From Sphaerotilus montanus (GTDB lineage: Bacteria > Pseudomonadota > Gammaproteobacteria > Burkholderiales > Burkholderiaceae_C), in the NCBI RefSeq assembly GCF_013410775.1, contig NZ_JACCFH010000001.1, positions 310,001 through 374,000 of the forward strand: 64,000 bases of DNA, given 5' to 3'. This document shows, in pieces, positions 8,602 through 19,487 of this stretch; the stretch's first letter is position 1; each line of letters opens with the position of its first letter. A program made the translations under genes and the position numbers. Under the pieces are notes generated by a model. That model saw only the letters and a program-made list of their open reading frames with translations, made no database searches and was not told the origin of the DNA.

Positions 8602-10122
8602 TCAGTGGCGCGTCGTGCGCAGCTTGATCTTGCGGGCGGCCATCTGCAGCCCGTCCGCCGACAGCGTGCCCTCGACTTCGATCTGGCTCGACGTGCCGGC
8701 CAGCGCCACCAGGGCCGCCATGGTCAGCGGCTCGCGCAGATAGAGCGAGTCCGACCAGGTGACCGTCAGCACCGCCCCCCCCGCCTGGTGGCGCATGGTC
8801 AGCTTGCGCGCCACGGCGTCCGCGGTCAGCACCAGCCCGTGGCGCTCCAGCCGGCTCTTGGTGCCCGCCGGCTCCGGCGCACAGACCACCGTGCTGGCCG
8901 TCAGGCCCTGCGCGGTGGACGCCCCCCGCACCTCGACATACAGCCCGTCCGCCAGCGACGGCGCACGGCAGGCGGCCAGATCGATCCGCGCGGACGGCGC
9001 CAGCGTCACCACGGTGTCGCGCAGGCGGAAGGTGCCGGCCGTGGCCGACCAGTCGTCCAGCGTGCCCCGCAATTCGGCAACGGCGGCTGCAGTGCCCAGG
9101 CGCTCGATGCGGGTCGCCCGCCAGCGGCCGCTGCTGTCCAGCACGGCCGTGGCCTGCACGTACGCCCCGTCCCCCAGCGCCTGCCCCGGCGACACGATCT
9201 GCGTGTCGGCCTGGACCAGCAGCCCCACCCCGTCCAGCTCGAACGTGCTCCCGGTCCAGGCACCGACCAGTCCGGCGCGGCCCAGGGTGCTGGCCACACC
9301 GGCGCTGCCGCTGCCGGCTGTGCCGACCGACATCACCTGCACCAGGCTGGCACCGAGGACCAGCGTGGCCGGATCAAACGCCGACTCGGGAGCGAACACG
9401 GTCACCGTGCGGCCGTCGAGCAGGGCGATGCCCTGCGGCTGCAGGGCGGCGGCCGATGGCAGCTCCACCGTCAAGGCCCCCAGCCGGAAACTGCGCGCAC
9501 CGCCGCTGCCGGCTGCCGACAGCGCGGCCACCGCCCCGCTGACCCGCACGCCGGGGAGCGCGCTGCGCCGGGTGATGCGCGTGGCCACCAAGCGCACGTC
9601 GGTCGGGCCGGATCCGGTGCGCTGGGTCAGCGCGTGCACGTCCACCGCATCGCCGAGCTGCAGGTCGGCCAGGCCACTCAGCGGTGACTCGAAGGTGGTC
9701 ACCGGTCCGCGGGCCGGGTCGCTGTTGACGGTGACCGTCTGGCCCAGCACGCCGATGGTGTCTGCAGTGCGCTCGCTGACGCGGCCCGAGACACTCGGCA
9801 GCAGCTCGATGCGCTGCAGCACTTGCGTGCCCGCAGCATCCGTGCCGAACTCCAGCGACACCCGGTGCCCCAGACGCACATCGCCCACCTCGACGTCGGT
9901 GCCATTGCGGCTGATCTCGGTCTTCGCGGCACTGTCGTCATGGCGGGTGCCATCGACGATCACGCTGCCCAGACCCGACACCGTGCCCACGTTCAGGCCC
10001 ACCAGCACCGGGCTGCCGGTACCATTGGTCCCCACGCTGCCGCCGCCACAGGCGACCAGCACCGCCAGCAGCCCGGCCACCAGCGCCGCCGCCAGCCCGA
10101 TCCGTCGATTCGAAACCCGCAT
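8602..10122 (-). CDS. DUF5666-type lipoprotein
   Basis: The predicted product is 506 residues. Its N-terminal signal has lipobox LVAC (Cys25), followed by a Gly-rich linker. The rest is built from repeated beta-rich units with GxVxxL and V-x-V-x-A patterns typical of DUF5666 proteins (for example GTVSGLGSVIVDGTRHD near residue 45, then several similar units). The start was set at 10122, preceded by AGGAG; longer forms lack a leader peptide. Function is unknown: probably a membrane-anchored periplasmic or surface protein. It is 33 bp downstream of the DUF6502 gene, a pairing I have seen in other Burkholderiales. Confidence 0.85.
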   Translation of the reverse strand: MRVSNRRIGLAAALVAGLLAVLVACGGGSVGTNGTGSPVLVGLNVGTVSGLGSVIVDGTRHDDSAAKTEISRNGTDVEVGDVRLGHRVSLEFGTDAAGTQVLQRIELLPSVSGRVSERTADTIGVLGQTVTVNSDPARGPVTTFESPLSGLADLQLGDAVDVHALTQRTGSGPTDVRLVATRITRRSALPGVRVSGAVAALSAAGSGGARSFRLGALTVELPSAAALQPQGIALLDGRTVTVFAPESAFDPATLVLGASLVQVMSVGTAGSGSAGVASTLGRAGLVGAWTGSTFELDGVGLLVQADTQIVSPGQALGDGAYVQATAVLDSSGRWRATRIERLGTAAAVAELRGTLDDWSATAGTFRLRDTVVTLAPSARIDLAACRAPSLADGLYVEVRGASTAQGLTASTVVCAPEPAGTKSRLERHGLVLTADAVARKLTMRHQAGGAVLTVTWSDSLYLREPLTMAALVALAGTSSQIEVEGTLSADGLQMAARKIKLRTTRH

Positions 10123-10155
10123 CTGTTCATCTCCTGCCTGATCCACCCCAGCCAT

Positions 10156-11040
10156 TCAGTCCTCCCGGGGGTTGGTCGATTTATTCACTTCAAGATGGTA
10201 ATAAATCCCGAAGCGCACCCGGGTGTTCCGGTCATCGGAATGATCCGGTGTCGGCTGGCGACCACGCTCCGCCTCCAGCGCGATCTGCGCGCGCGCCTCG
10301 CGCACCATGCTCTCCAGTGCCACGCCCCAGAGCTGTCGCGCCACGTCACCGAGGTGGCTCGCGGCCGCCAGACTCAGCCCGTCGGCAAAGACGCTCTGTT
10401 CAAGCCGGCGCTCGGACGGCGCCTCGGCCTGCAGGTTGTGCACCGCAGCGGCGATGTGGTCAGCCACGTTGACCGCCATCGTGCGCACGGCCGCCGGATC
10501 ATGCAGAGGCAGGACGAATCGATCGGACAGCAGACGCACCCGCTCGGGCTGCACCTCGACCAGTTGCAGCCGCTCCAGCTCTTCCAGCAGCGTGCGGGGA
10601 TGGACATCGCGCGAGGCTTCGCGCGCCAGCGCCTCGAAGCTCGGAGCGGGACCATGCCGCGGCAGATCCCGCCGGATCTCGCCGGCCGGTTCCCGGTAGT
10701 CCGGATCGGTGATCCACTGCGAGAAGAGCACCGATGCCGGCGTGGGTGTCAGGCGCGCGGCAGGTGCCGGCGTGCCGGCAGGCTCGTGGTGCGCTTCCAT
10801 GAAGGCACGCACTTCCTTGCGGTGGATGCCGGTCAGCACGCTCAGCGCGGAATCGGTCACGCGGCGTCCGCGCCGGGCCAGGTCATCGTGGGCTTCGGAC
10901 AGGTAGACACCGCGCAGGGTACGTACCAGCGCATTCAGCGGGATGCCCTGCACCAGCAGCCAGCGCACCAGAGGCGCCAGCATCACGGCAACATCGTCGA
11001 GCGACTGCTCGGCAGGGGTGGGCAAAATCGGATCGGTCAT
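10156..11040 (-). CDS. DUF6502 family protein
   Basis: The predicted product is 294 residues, starting at ATG 11040 (MTDPILPTPAEQSLDD); upstream in-frame sequence reads through the grpE promoter region and was excluded. It shows the DUF6502 layout: an N-terminal winged-helix-like segment (DVAVMLAPLVRWLLVQG and SEAHDDLARRGRRVTDSALSVLTGIHRKEVR, about 15-80), then an all-alpha C-terminal region. The helix-turn-helix look suggests DNA or RNA binding; no experimental role is known to me. It is divergent from grpE and likely co-transcribed with the DUF5666 lipoprotein. Confidence 0.85.
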   Translation of the reverse strand: MTDPILPTPAEQSLDDVAVMLAPLVRWLLVQGIPLNALVRTLRGVYLSEAHDDLARRGRRVTDSALSVLTGIHRKEVRAFMEAHHEPAGTPAPAARLTPTPASVLFSQWITDPDYREPAGEIRRDLPRHGPAPSFEALAREASRDVHPRTLLEELERLQLVEVQPERVRLLSDRFVLPLHDPAAVRTMAVNVADHIAAAVHNLQAEAPSERRLEQSVFADGLSLAAASHLGDVARQLWGVALESMVREARAQIALEAERGRQPTPDHSDDRNTRVRFGIYYHLEVNKSTNPRED

Positions 11041-11170
11041 CGTCAGCAAACGTGCCCACACCCCGGCCGAACTCCCCCGGCCGCACAGCGTGCGGACATT
11101 CCAGTCCGCAAGTGTGACAGTTATCACGTCGCCAGCCGGGCGTGATTCGTCAACTTCTGTCACCTGACCC

Positions 11171-11198
11171 CTTGAAGTCTGCAGGGTCATCCTCATTT
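11171..11198 (+). promoter_or_regulatory. Candidate sigma-32 promoter of grpE
   Basis: CTTGAA at 11171-11176 and CCTCATTT at 11191-11198 are separated by 14 bp. This fits the heat-shock sigma consensus CTTGAAA-N(11-15)-CCCCATnT with one mismatch in the -10 CCCCAT core. It lies 45 bp upstream of the grpE start. I saw no CIRCE inverted repeat, so control by RpoH rather than HrcA is the better reading. Confidence 0.7.
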
Positions 11199-11242
11199 CG
11201 CAATCCAGTCGCTGCAAAAACAGGCCAGGAAAAGACTCTCCA

Positions 11243-11800
11243 ATGTCCGACACCCAGAACTCCGCTCCCTACCAAGACACCGAGCCCGCGTCGCTGCACA
11301 CCACGTCCGCCGACACGGCCGAGGCCGCCGCCAGCGAGGCCGCTGCCCGCATCGCCGAACTCGAAGCCAAGAACGTCGAGCTGGCCGATGCCTACCTGCG
11401 CGCCAAGGCCGAGGCCGACAACACCCGCCGCCGTGCCGACGAGGAAATCGCCAAGTCGCGCAAGTTCGCGGTCGAAGGCTTCGCCGAAAGCCTGCTGCCG
11501 GTGAAGGACAGCCTCGAAGCCGCACTGGCCACCCATGCCAGCGGCCAGGGCTCGCCCGAGCAGGTGCTCGAAGGCGTGAACATCACGCTGCGGCAGCTGG
11601 TGCAGGCGCTGGAGCGCAACAAGGTCGTCGAGATCAGCCCTCCAGTCGGCACGAAGTTCGACCCGCACCAGCACCAGGCCATCAGCGTGGTGCCCGCCGA
11701 CCAGGACGCCAACACCGTCGTGATGGTGCTGCAGAAGGGCTATCTCATCGCCGAGCGGGTGCTGCGCCCGGCGCTCGTCACCGTGGCCGCGCCGAAGTAA
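11243..11800 (+). CDS. grpE: Nucleotide exchange factor GrpE
   Basis: The 185-residue protein has an acidic, Ala-rich N-terminus and a long coiled-coil helix (about residues 35-80, [21 protein letters not shown]). The C-terminal beta-rich wing ends [11 protein letters not shown]...[18 protein letters not shown]. GrpE releases ADP from DnaK and acts as a thermosensor. The order grpE-dnaK-dnaJ and the upstream sigma-32 type promoter agree. The length is normal. Confidence 0.96.
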   Translation: MSDTQNSAPYQDTEPASLHTTSADTAEAAASEAAARIAELEAKNVELADAYLRAKAEADNTRRRADEEIAKSRKFAVEGFAESLLPVKDSLEAALATHASGQGSPEQVLEGVNITLRQLVQALERNKVVEISPPVGTKFDPHQHQAISVVPADQDANTVVMVLQKGYLIAERVLRPALVTVAAPK

Positions 11801-11856
11801 GGCCTTGACCCAGCACAAATAACAGGCCTGTCCGGCGTTCCAGGGCCTCGATCCCC

Positions 11857-11884
11857 CTTGAAACCGGCCGGACAAGCCACAGAT
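11857..11884 (+). promoter_or_regulatory. Candidate second sigma-32 promoter, in front of dnaK
   Basis: A perfect CTTGAAA (11857-11863) is followed after 13 bp by CCACAGAT (11877-11884), which has two mismatches to CCCCATAT. The start of dnaK is 37 bp further. An internal heat-shock promoter would allow dnaK to be made in excess of grpE. The -35 is strong and the -10 is weak. Confidence 0.55.
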
Positions 11885-11920
11885 CACAGACAACCAAACA
11901 ATTTCCGGAGCTTCAACACC

Positions 11921-13864
<1,944 letters not shown>

Positions 13865-13907
13865 TCTGCTGATCCACCCGCTGGTGGTCCCCGCCGCGTT
13901 CGAGACT

Positions 13908-13929
13908 GGTGCTGCCTGCAGCACCTTTT
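13908..13929 (+). terminator. Intrinsic terminator between dnaK and dnaJ
   Basis: A 7-bp perfect stem GGTGCTG / CAGCACC with loop CCTG is followed by TTTT (13926-13929). It lies 44 bp after the dnaK stop. It probably terminates only part of the transcripts, lowering dnaJ relative to dnaK. A second GC-rich stem lies at about 13,952-13,985, just before dnaJ. Confidence 0.7.
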
Positions 13930-14004
13930 GCTCGGCGCGGCGTTCCTGTTTGAAAAGCCCGCCTCCGTCCATTCGGGACGGGCTTGCTGCTGTCGGAACT
14001 GTCC

Positions 14005-15156
14005 ATGGCAAAGCGTGACTACTACGAAGTCCTCGGCGTCGCCAAGAACGCGAGCGAAGACGACATCAAGAAGGCCTATCGCAAGATGGCCATGAAGCAC
14101 CACCCGGACCGCAATCAGGGGGAAGGCGCCAAGGCGTCCGAAGAGAAGTTCAAGGAGGCCAAGGAGGCCTACGAGATGCTCTCCGACGCCCAGAAGCGCC
14201 AGGCCTATGACCAGTTCGGTCATGCCGGCGTCGATCCGAACGCGGGCGGCTTCCGCGGCGGTCCGGAGGGCTTCGGCGGCGGTGGCTTCGCCGAGGCCTT
14301 CGGCGACATCTTCGGCGACATCTTCAGCCAGGGCGGCGGTGGCGGTGGCCAGCGGCGCGGCGGCCAGCAGGTCTACCGCGGTGCGGACCTGTCCTACGCG
14401 ATGGAGATCACGCTCGAAGAGGCGGCACTCGGCAAGGAAGCCCAGATCCGCATCCCGACCTGGGAAGAGTGCGACACCTGCCACGGCAGCGGCGCCAAGC
14501 CCGGCACCAGCGCCAAGACCTGCACGACCTGCCACGGCTCGGGCACGGTGCACCTGCGCCAGGGCTTCTTCAGCATCCAGCAGACCTGCCCGCATTGCCA
14601 CGGCACCGGCAAGATCATTCCCGAGCCCTGCACCACCTGCAACGGCCAGGGCAAGGTCAAGAAGCAGAAGACGCTGGAAGTCAAGATCCCGGCCGGTATC
14701 AACGAAGGCCAGCGCATCGCGCTGCGTGGCCACGGCGAACCCGGCACCCAGGGCGGCCCGGCCGGCGATCTCTACGTCGAGATCCGCATCAAGCAGCACG
14801 ACATCTTCGAGCGCGACGGCGACGACCTGCACTGCACGGTGCCGGTCAGCGTCATCACCGCAGCACTCGGCGGCTCGGTGTCGGTGCCGACGCTCGGCGG
14901 CGAGGCCGAGATCGAGTTGCCCGAAGGCACGCAGCACGGCAAGACCTTCCGCTTGCGCGGCAAGGGCATCAAGGGCATCCGCTCGAACTATCCGGGCGAC
15001 CTGTACTGCCACATCCAGATCGAGATCCCGATCAAGCTCAGCGAGCACCAGCGCAAGCTGCTCAAGGAGCTGGACGAGTCGCTCAAGAAGGGCGGTGACA
15101 AGCACTCGCCGACCGCCAAGAGCTGGACCGACCGGATGAAGGACCTGTTCAAGTAA
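14005..15156 (+). CDS. dnaJ: Chaperone DnaJ (Hsp40)
   Basis: The 383-residue protein contains the J domain (HPD at residues 33-35), a Gly/Phe-rich region (about 75-120), and four zinc-finger repeats of CxxCxGxG type ([32 protein letters not shown]). Two beta-barrel substrate-binding domains follow. It is a full-length type I DnaJ. ATG 14005 ([10 protein letters not shown]) was chosen by family match. DnaJ stimulates the DnaK ATPase and delivers clients. Confidence 0.98.
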   Translation: MAKRDYYEVLGVAKNASEDDIKKAYRKMAMKHHPDRNQGEGAKASEEKFKEAKEAYEMLSDAQKRQAYDQFGHAGVDPNAGGFRGGPEGFGGGGFAEAFGDIFGDIFSQGGGGGGQRRGGQQVYRGADLSYAMEITLEEAALGKEAQIRIPTWEECDTCHGSGAKPGTSAKTCTTCHGSGTVHLRQGFFSIQQTCPHCHGTGKIIPEPCTTCNGQGKVKKQKTLEVKIPAGINEGQRIALRGHGEPGTQGGPAGDLYVEIRIKQHDIFERDGDDLHCTVPVSVITAALGGSVSVPTLGGEAEIELPEGTQHGKTFRLRGKGIKGIRSNYPGDLYCHIQIEIPIKLSEHQRKLLKELDESLKKGGDKHSPTAKSWTDRMKDLFK

Positions 15157-15185
15157 GCCAGCCAGTCACCACCCGAAGCCTCCCC

Positions 15186-15593
15186 ATGTCCGATCGTTTC
15201 CTGAATACCGACAAGGTCGATGACCTGCTCGACACGCTCTTTCTCCATGAGGACGTGCGTGTCGATCTCGTCTCCCGGCTGCGGGGGCTGGTGCTGGCGG
15301 CCGATCCCGCCATCTGCGAGGAGGTGAAGTACGGCGGAATCCTGTTCTCCGCCGGCTCGCCCTTCTGCGGCATCTTCTCGCACCCGCGGCATGTGATGCT
15401 GGAGTTCAGCCGCGGCGCCGAACTGGCGGACCCCGACCACCTGCTGGAAGGCGATGGCAAGAAGCGCCGGCACCTCAAGCTCACGGTGCCCACCGACCTG
15501 AAACGGAAAAAAGTGCGCGAGTTCGTGCTGCAGGCGCTGGCAGCCACGGTCGCCGTGCCGCGCCAGCGGATGGCAAAAAAGACACGGACCTGA
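15186..15593 (+). CDS. DUF1801 domain protein
   Basis: This 135-residue protein has the DUF1801 (YdhG-like) fold signature: EEVKYGGILFSAGSPFCGIFSHPRHVMLEFSRGAEL in the centre and LKLTVPTDL late in the chain. The N-terminal part (DKVDDLLDTLFLHEDVRVDLVSRL) is helical. The family has an iron-chaperone frataxin-like fold but no firm function. It is 29 bp after dnaJ, so some read-through from the heat-shock unit is possible. Confidence 0.8.
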   Translation: MSDRFLNTDKVDDLLDTLFLHEDVRVDLVSRLRGLVLAADPAICEEVKYGGILFSAGSPFCGIFSHPRHVMLEFSRGAELADPDHLLEGDGKKRRHLKLTVPTDLKRKKVREFVLQALAATVAVPRQRMAKKTRT

Positions 15594-15661
15594 GCGTTTC
15601 AGGCACGCACGTGTCAGTTCACTGGAGTACCGTGTGGTATCCAACCACACAGGAACTGCCC

Positions 15662-16072
15662 GTGACCACCTCCGCCCACCGCTCGCTCGCCGACATCCAG
15701 CGGCAGATCCACGCGCTGGGAACCGCCGTCCCCTTCGTCGTGCACCACCGGCTCAGCCGGCTCGCCGCCGCCGGCGCCCAGCCGTCCGCCGTCGACCAGG
15801 AAGAGTTCACCGCGATGGGCATGGAAAAGATCGCCGCCCTGCAGGAATCGCTGCAGGCGATGATGCTGGCCAGTCTGGATGCCTCGCAGAAGCTCGCCAC
15901 CGCCTACGCGCACTGGTCGACCATCCCCTGGTCGGTGGCGCCGACCCAGGCGGCCTGGACGCTGATGACCGACACGCCGCTGGCGGTGCTGAGCGCGGGT
16001 CTGAGCCCGGTCAGCGAACGCGCCAGCGACAACGCGCGCCGACTCGGTCACACGCCCGTCGGCGCTCCGTAA
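15662..16072 (+). CDS. Phasin-like small protein (PHA-granule/poly-helical type)
   Basis: The predicted product is 136 residues from GTG 15662, which is preceded at 7 bp by AGGA; another GTG at 15611 lacks a ribosome-binding site. It is a largely helical, low-complexity protein (EEFTAMGMEKIAALQESLQAMMLASLDASQKLATAYAHW) that resembles phasins coating polyhydroxyalkanoate granules. The resemblance is one of composition and helix pattern, not a clear family motif, so treat it as hypothetical. It converges on the GGDEF gene, with the stops overlapping by 25 bp. Confidence 0.6.
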   Translation: MTTSAHRSLADIQRQIHALGTAVPFVVHHRLSRLAAAGAQPSAVDQEEFTAMGMEKIAALQESLQAMMLASLDASQKLATAYAHWSTIPWSVAPTQAAWTLMTDTPLAVLSAGLSPVSERASDNARRLGHTPVGAP

Positions 16073-17367
16073 AGGCAGGCCTTGTCGCGGCCTGCCCGCT
16101 TGGCCTGGTACATGGCCATGTCGGCATGCCGGAGCAGCGTCGGTGCATCGCGTCCGTTGCCGGGGTAGAGCGCGATGCCGATGCTCGTCGTGAGCGTGAT
16201 GGCCCGGCCCTCGACCAGGAAAGGCTGGCGCATCACCTGCCCGATCCGGTGCGCGACCACCAGCGCATCCTCCGGCCCGTCGATGTCCAGAATCAGTGCG
16301 GTGAACTCGTCCCCACCCAGCCGGGCAAACTCGACCTCCAGCCCGTCCGGGCTGGCACGGGACACCATGTCGGCCGGACGCAGCTCCAGACGAAAACGAT
16401 CGGCGGCGGCCTGCAGGATCAGGTCGCCCGTGCTGTGGCCCAGCGTGTCATTGATGGCTTTGAACCCATCCAGATCGAGGAACAGCACCGCCAGCTGGTG
16501 GCACGCGTGGTCGGCGCGGCCGATCTCCCGGCCGATGCGCTCCATGAAGGACACGCGGTTCGGCAAACCGGTCAGGCTGTCGAAATAGGCCGCCCGGGCC
16601 ACCCGCAGTTCGATTTCCTTGCGCGCCGTGATGTCGCGTGCCAGCGCGATGAAACGCGGTGTCTGCCCGGTCGTGGTGGCCTTGCGGGCCACGGACAGCT
16701 CGAACCAGCGCAGCCCGTGCGGCAACGCCAGTTCGTACTGCTTGCCGAACGACGTGCCCTGGGCGTATGCGGTCTGCAGCGCCGACAGGCCCACCGCGGC
16801 AACGTCCGGCGGCATCACCTCGCGCATCAGCCGGCCAACGAACTGCTCGGGGGGCAGGGCCAGCAGCGCCGAATTCGGTGAATGGCAGTCGAGGAAGCGA
16901 CCCTCCAGATCCAGCTCGAACAGCAGGTCCGGAATCGCGGCCAGCACGGCCTCGTGGCGGGCCTGCGCCTGCTTCAGATCGAGCAGGTTCTGGTGACTGC
17001 GCAACAGATAGCGCACCCGGTGCCCCAGCAGCGCCCAGTTCAGCGGCTTGGAGAGGAAGTCGGTGGCCCCGACCTCGTAGGCGCGCTCCACCGAGCGTAC
17101 ATCGTCCATGCCGGTGACCATCGCGATGGGCAGCAGGTCATCCGATCGGGCGCGCAGCAGAGCGCAGACCTCGTGGCCGCTCAGGCCGGGCATCTCGACA
17201 TCGAGCATGACCAGATCGAAGGCCTCGGCGCTGAACCGGCGCAGCGCATCCTCGCCATCGGCGGCCAGCACGACGTCGTAGCCGGCCTTGCGCAGGGCGG
17301 CCCGCATCATCAGGCGCGCCGTGGCATCGTCATCGACGACCAGGATCCGGGGGAGCGCAGCCGTCAC
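16048..17367 (-). CDS. REC-PAS-GGDEF diguanylate cyclase
   Basis: The predicted product is 439 residues. The receiver domain spans residues 5-125 (acidic VDDD, phospho-acceptor Asp in MLDVEMPG, conserved Lys in FLSKPLNW). A PAS domain follows (about 140-265), then a GGDEF domain with intact active site (RLGGDEFTALI). It should make cyclic di-GMP when phosphorylated. GTG 17367 overlaps the stop of the preceding REC-HPt gene (GTGA) and has GAAGG upstream; an in-frame ATG at 17385 is the alternative. No I-site RxxD was seen five residues before GGDEF. Confidence 0.9.
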   Translation of the reverse strand: MTAALPRILVVDDDATARLMMRAALRKAGYDVVLAADGEDALRRFSAEAFDLVMLDVEMPGLSGHEVCALLRARSDDLLPIAMVTGMDDVRSVERAYEVGATDFLSKPLNWALLGHRVRYLLRSHQNLLDLKQAQARHEAVLAAIPDLLFELDLEGRFLDCHSPNSALLALPPEQFVGRLMREVMPPDVAAVGLSALQTAYAQGTSFGKQYELALPHGLRWFELSVARKATTTGQTPRFIALARDITARKEIELRVARAAYFDSLTGLPNRVSFMERIGREIGRADHACHQLAVLFLDLDGFKAINDTLGHSTGDLILQAAADRFRLELRPADMVSRASPDGLEVEFARLGGDEFTALILDIDGPEDALVVAHRIGQVMRQPFLVEGRAITLTTSIGIALYPGNGRDAPTLLRHADMAMYQAKRAGRDKACLYGAPTGV

Positions 17368-18167
17368 GTCGCAGCCTTCATCCATGCACGCAACCCGGCC
17401 ACGGCGCGCGCGTGTTCGCGTTGCAAGGGTGCGAGCAGGCTCCGCGCCTCGGCCATGCGCCCCCCGCGGGCACAGTGTTCCAGCGCACGGTGCACCTCCG
17501 ACAGGGTGCGCGCACCCACGTTCGCCGCGCTCGATTTCAGGCTGTGGGCCTCCTGGCCCAGCACCTGCGCATCGCCCTCGGCGATGGCGGCCTCGACGCG
17601 GGCCATCGCAGGTTCGGCACTGGCCAGAAAGGTCCGGAAGACTGCACGGGTCAGATCGGGGCCACCGGATGGATCCAGTTCGCGCAGCGTGTCGAACACG
17701 GCCGGATCGATGGCCGGCACCGTCGGCAGCCAGTGCACCAGCATCGCCTGCAAGTCCGCCAGCGTGTGGGGCTTGGCCAGAAAGGCATCCATGCCTGCGC
17801 TCAGACAGCGCTGCTCGTCCCCCGGCAAGGCGTTGCCCGTGAGCGCGATGACCGGCAGTCCGAGGCCTCGGCCATCCGGCAGCGCGCGGATGGCCGCAGT
17901 CGCCTCGTAGCCATCCATCACCGGCATCTGGCAGTCCATCAGCACGAGATCGAAAATCTGCGTGCGCACCAGTTCGACCGCCTCGCCCCCGTGGCGGGCG
18001 AGCGCCATCGACAACCCGAGCCGGTGCAGCATCGCCTTGGCAACGCCCTGGTTGACGGGGTTGTCCTCGACCAGCAGCACGTGGCCGTGCAGCGGCGGCA
18101 TCCCGGCAGCACAAGGCCGGGCGCCGTGGGGGCGCGCAGGCTGGCAGCAGGGGGGAACTTCGTTCAT
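17364..18167 (-). CDS. Orphan receiver-HPt phosphorelay protein
   Basis: This 267-residue protein has a receiver domain (residues 28-150: VEDNPVNQ, phospho-acceptor Asp in LVLMDCQMPVMDGYEAT, LAKP) followed by a histidine phosphotransfer domain (about 160-255, AHSLKSSAANVGA with the phospho-acceptor His). This is exactly the C-terminal half of a hybrid sensor kinase, but no kinase catalytic domain is encoded upstream. It is coupled to the REC-PAS-GGDEF gene downstream, suggesting a relay HPt to REC to c-di-GMP. The kinase must be elsewhere. Confidence 0.88.
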   Translation of the reverse strand: MNEVPPCCQPARPHGARPCAAGMPPLHGHVLLVEDNPVNQGVAKAMLHRLGLSMALARHGGEAVELVRTQIFDLVLMDCQMPVMDGYEATAAIRALPDGRGLGLPVIALTGNALPGDEQRCLSAGMDAFLAKPHTLADLQAMLVHWLPTVPAIDPAVFDTLRELDPSGGPDLTRAVFRTFLASAEPAMARVEAAIAEGDAQVLGQEAHSLKSSAANVGARTLSEVHRALEHCARGGRMAEARSLLAPLQREHARAVAGLRAWMKAAT

Positions 18168-18253
18168 GGTGCACAGGAGGGGGGAGTTGCCCAGATCCTA
18201 TGCAGTACGGCGGGGTGGCAGCCCCGGGATAAGGTCGCCGGATGCCGGCCTGT

Positions 18254-19474
18254 TCAACCGGCGGGCACGCGTTCGCAGCCCGGCGGCCATCCTGCACGCA
18301 GCCAGTCGGCCAGTACCTCGTCGGTGTGCTGCCCCAGCACGGGCGGTGCCGCGCGGTACACCACCGGCGTCGCCGACAGCCGGACCGGATTGGCCACGCC
18401 CGGCACCGTCCCGGCCAGCGGATGCGGCAGCTCGACCCGCAAGCCGCGCGCCGCCACCTGCGGATCGGCAAAGACCTCGTCGAGCCGGTTGATCGGCCCG
18501 CACGGCACGGCGCGCGACTCCAGCGCCGCGACCCATTCGCGGGTGGTGCGCAGCACCGTCGTCTGCCGCAGCAGCGGGATCAGCGTCGCCCGGTGGGCCA
18601 CCCGCGCCGCGTTGGTGGCGAAGCGTGGGTCGCTCGCCCATTCGGTGCGGCCTGCCACCTCGCAGAAGCGCGCGAACTGCCCGTCGTTGCCGATGGCCAG
18701 GATCACGTCGCCGTCCGCGGTCGGGAAGTCCTGGTAGGGCACGATGTTCGGGTGCGCATTGCCCATGCGGCCGGGCACCTTGCCGCTGATCAGGTAGTTG
18801 CCCGCCTGGTTGGCGAGGGCCGCGACCTGCACGTCGAGCAGCGCCAGGTCGATGTGCTGGCCCTGGCCGGTGCGGTCGCGGTGCTGCAGCGCGGCCAGGA
18901 TGCCGATGGCCGCGTGCAGCCCGGTCATCACGTCGGTCAGCGCCACGCCCACCTTCTGGGGACCTGCGCCCTCCTCCGCATCGCCGCGGCCGGTCACGCT
19001 CATCAGCCCGCCCATGCCCTGGATCAGGAAGTCGTAGCCGGCACGCGGCGCATAGGGCCCGGTCTGGCCGAAGCCGGTGATCGAGCAGTAGACCAGCCGC
19101 GGGTGGCGCGCACACAGCGTCTCGTGGTCCAGCCCGTACTGCTTCAGCCCGCCGACCTTGAAGTTCTCCAGCACGACGTCGGCCTCCGCCGCCAGCCGCT
19201 GCAGCAGGTGCTGACCCTCCGGCGTCGCCATGTCGATGGCGACCGAGCGCTTGTTGCGGTTGGTGCAGAAGAAGTAGGCGGCGTCCGCCGTGTCGCGCCC
19301 CTCGGCGTCCTGCAGCCACGGCGGACCCCAGCTGCGCGTGTCGTCGCCGCTGCCGGGACGCTCGACCTTGACGACGTCCGCGCCCAGGTCCGCCAGCATC
19401 TGCGAGGCCCACGGCCCGGCCAGCACGCGGGACAGGTCCAGCACCTTCAGGCCGTTCAGCGCGGTCGGGGTCAT
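18254..19474 (-). CDS. Family III CoA-transferase (CaiB/BaiF), likely glutarate CoA-transferase
   Basis: The 406-residue protein matches family III CoA-transferases: LKVLDLSRVLAGPWASQMLADLGADVVKVE at the N-terminus, NRNKRSVAID, and the catalytic Asp in GYDFLIQGMGGLMSVTG (about residue 165). The adjacent gcdH, with a 13-bp gap, and the divergent LysR gene point to activation of glutarate with succinyl-CoA, as in the human SUGCT system and bacterial lysine degradation. The substrate is inferred from context. Confidence 0.88.
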   Translation of the reverse strand: MTPTALNGLKVLDLSRVLAGPWASQMLADLGADVVKVERPGSGDDTRSWGPPWLQDAEGRDTADAAYFFCTNRNKRSVAIDMATPEGQHLLQRLAAEADVVLENFKVGGLKQYGLDHETLCARHPRLVYCSITGFGQTGPYAPRAGYDFLIQGMGGLMSVTGRGDAEEGAGPQKVGVALTDVMTGLHAAIGILAALQHRDRTGQGQHIDLALLDVQVAALANQAGNYLISGKVPGRMGNAHPNIVPYQDFPTADGDVILAIGNDGQFARFCEVAGRTEWASDPRFATNAARVAHRATLIPLLRQTTVLRTTREWVAALESRAVPCGPINRLDEVFADPQVAARGLRVELPHPLAGTVPGVANPVRLSATPVVYRAAPPVLGQHTDEVLADWLRAGWPPGCERVPAG

Positions 19475-19487
19475 CGCGGCGCTCCGC

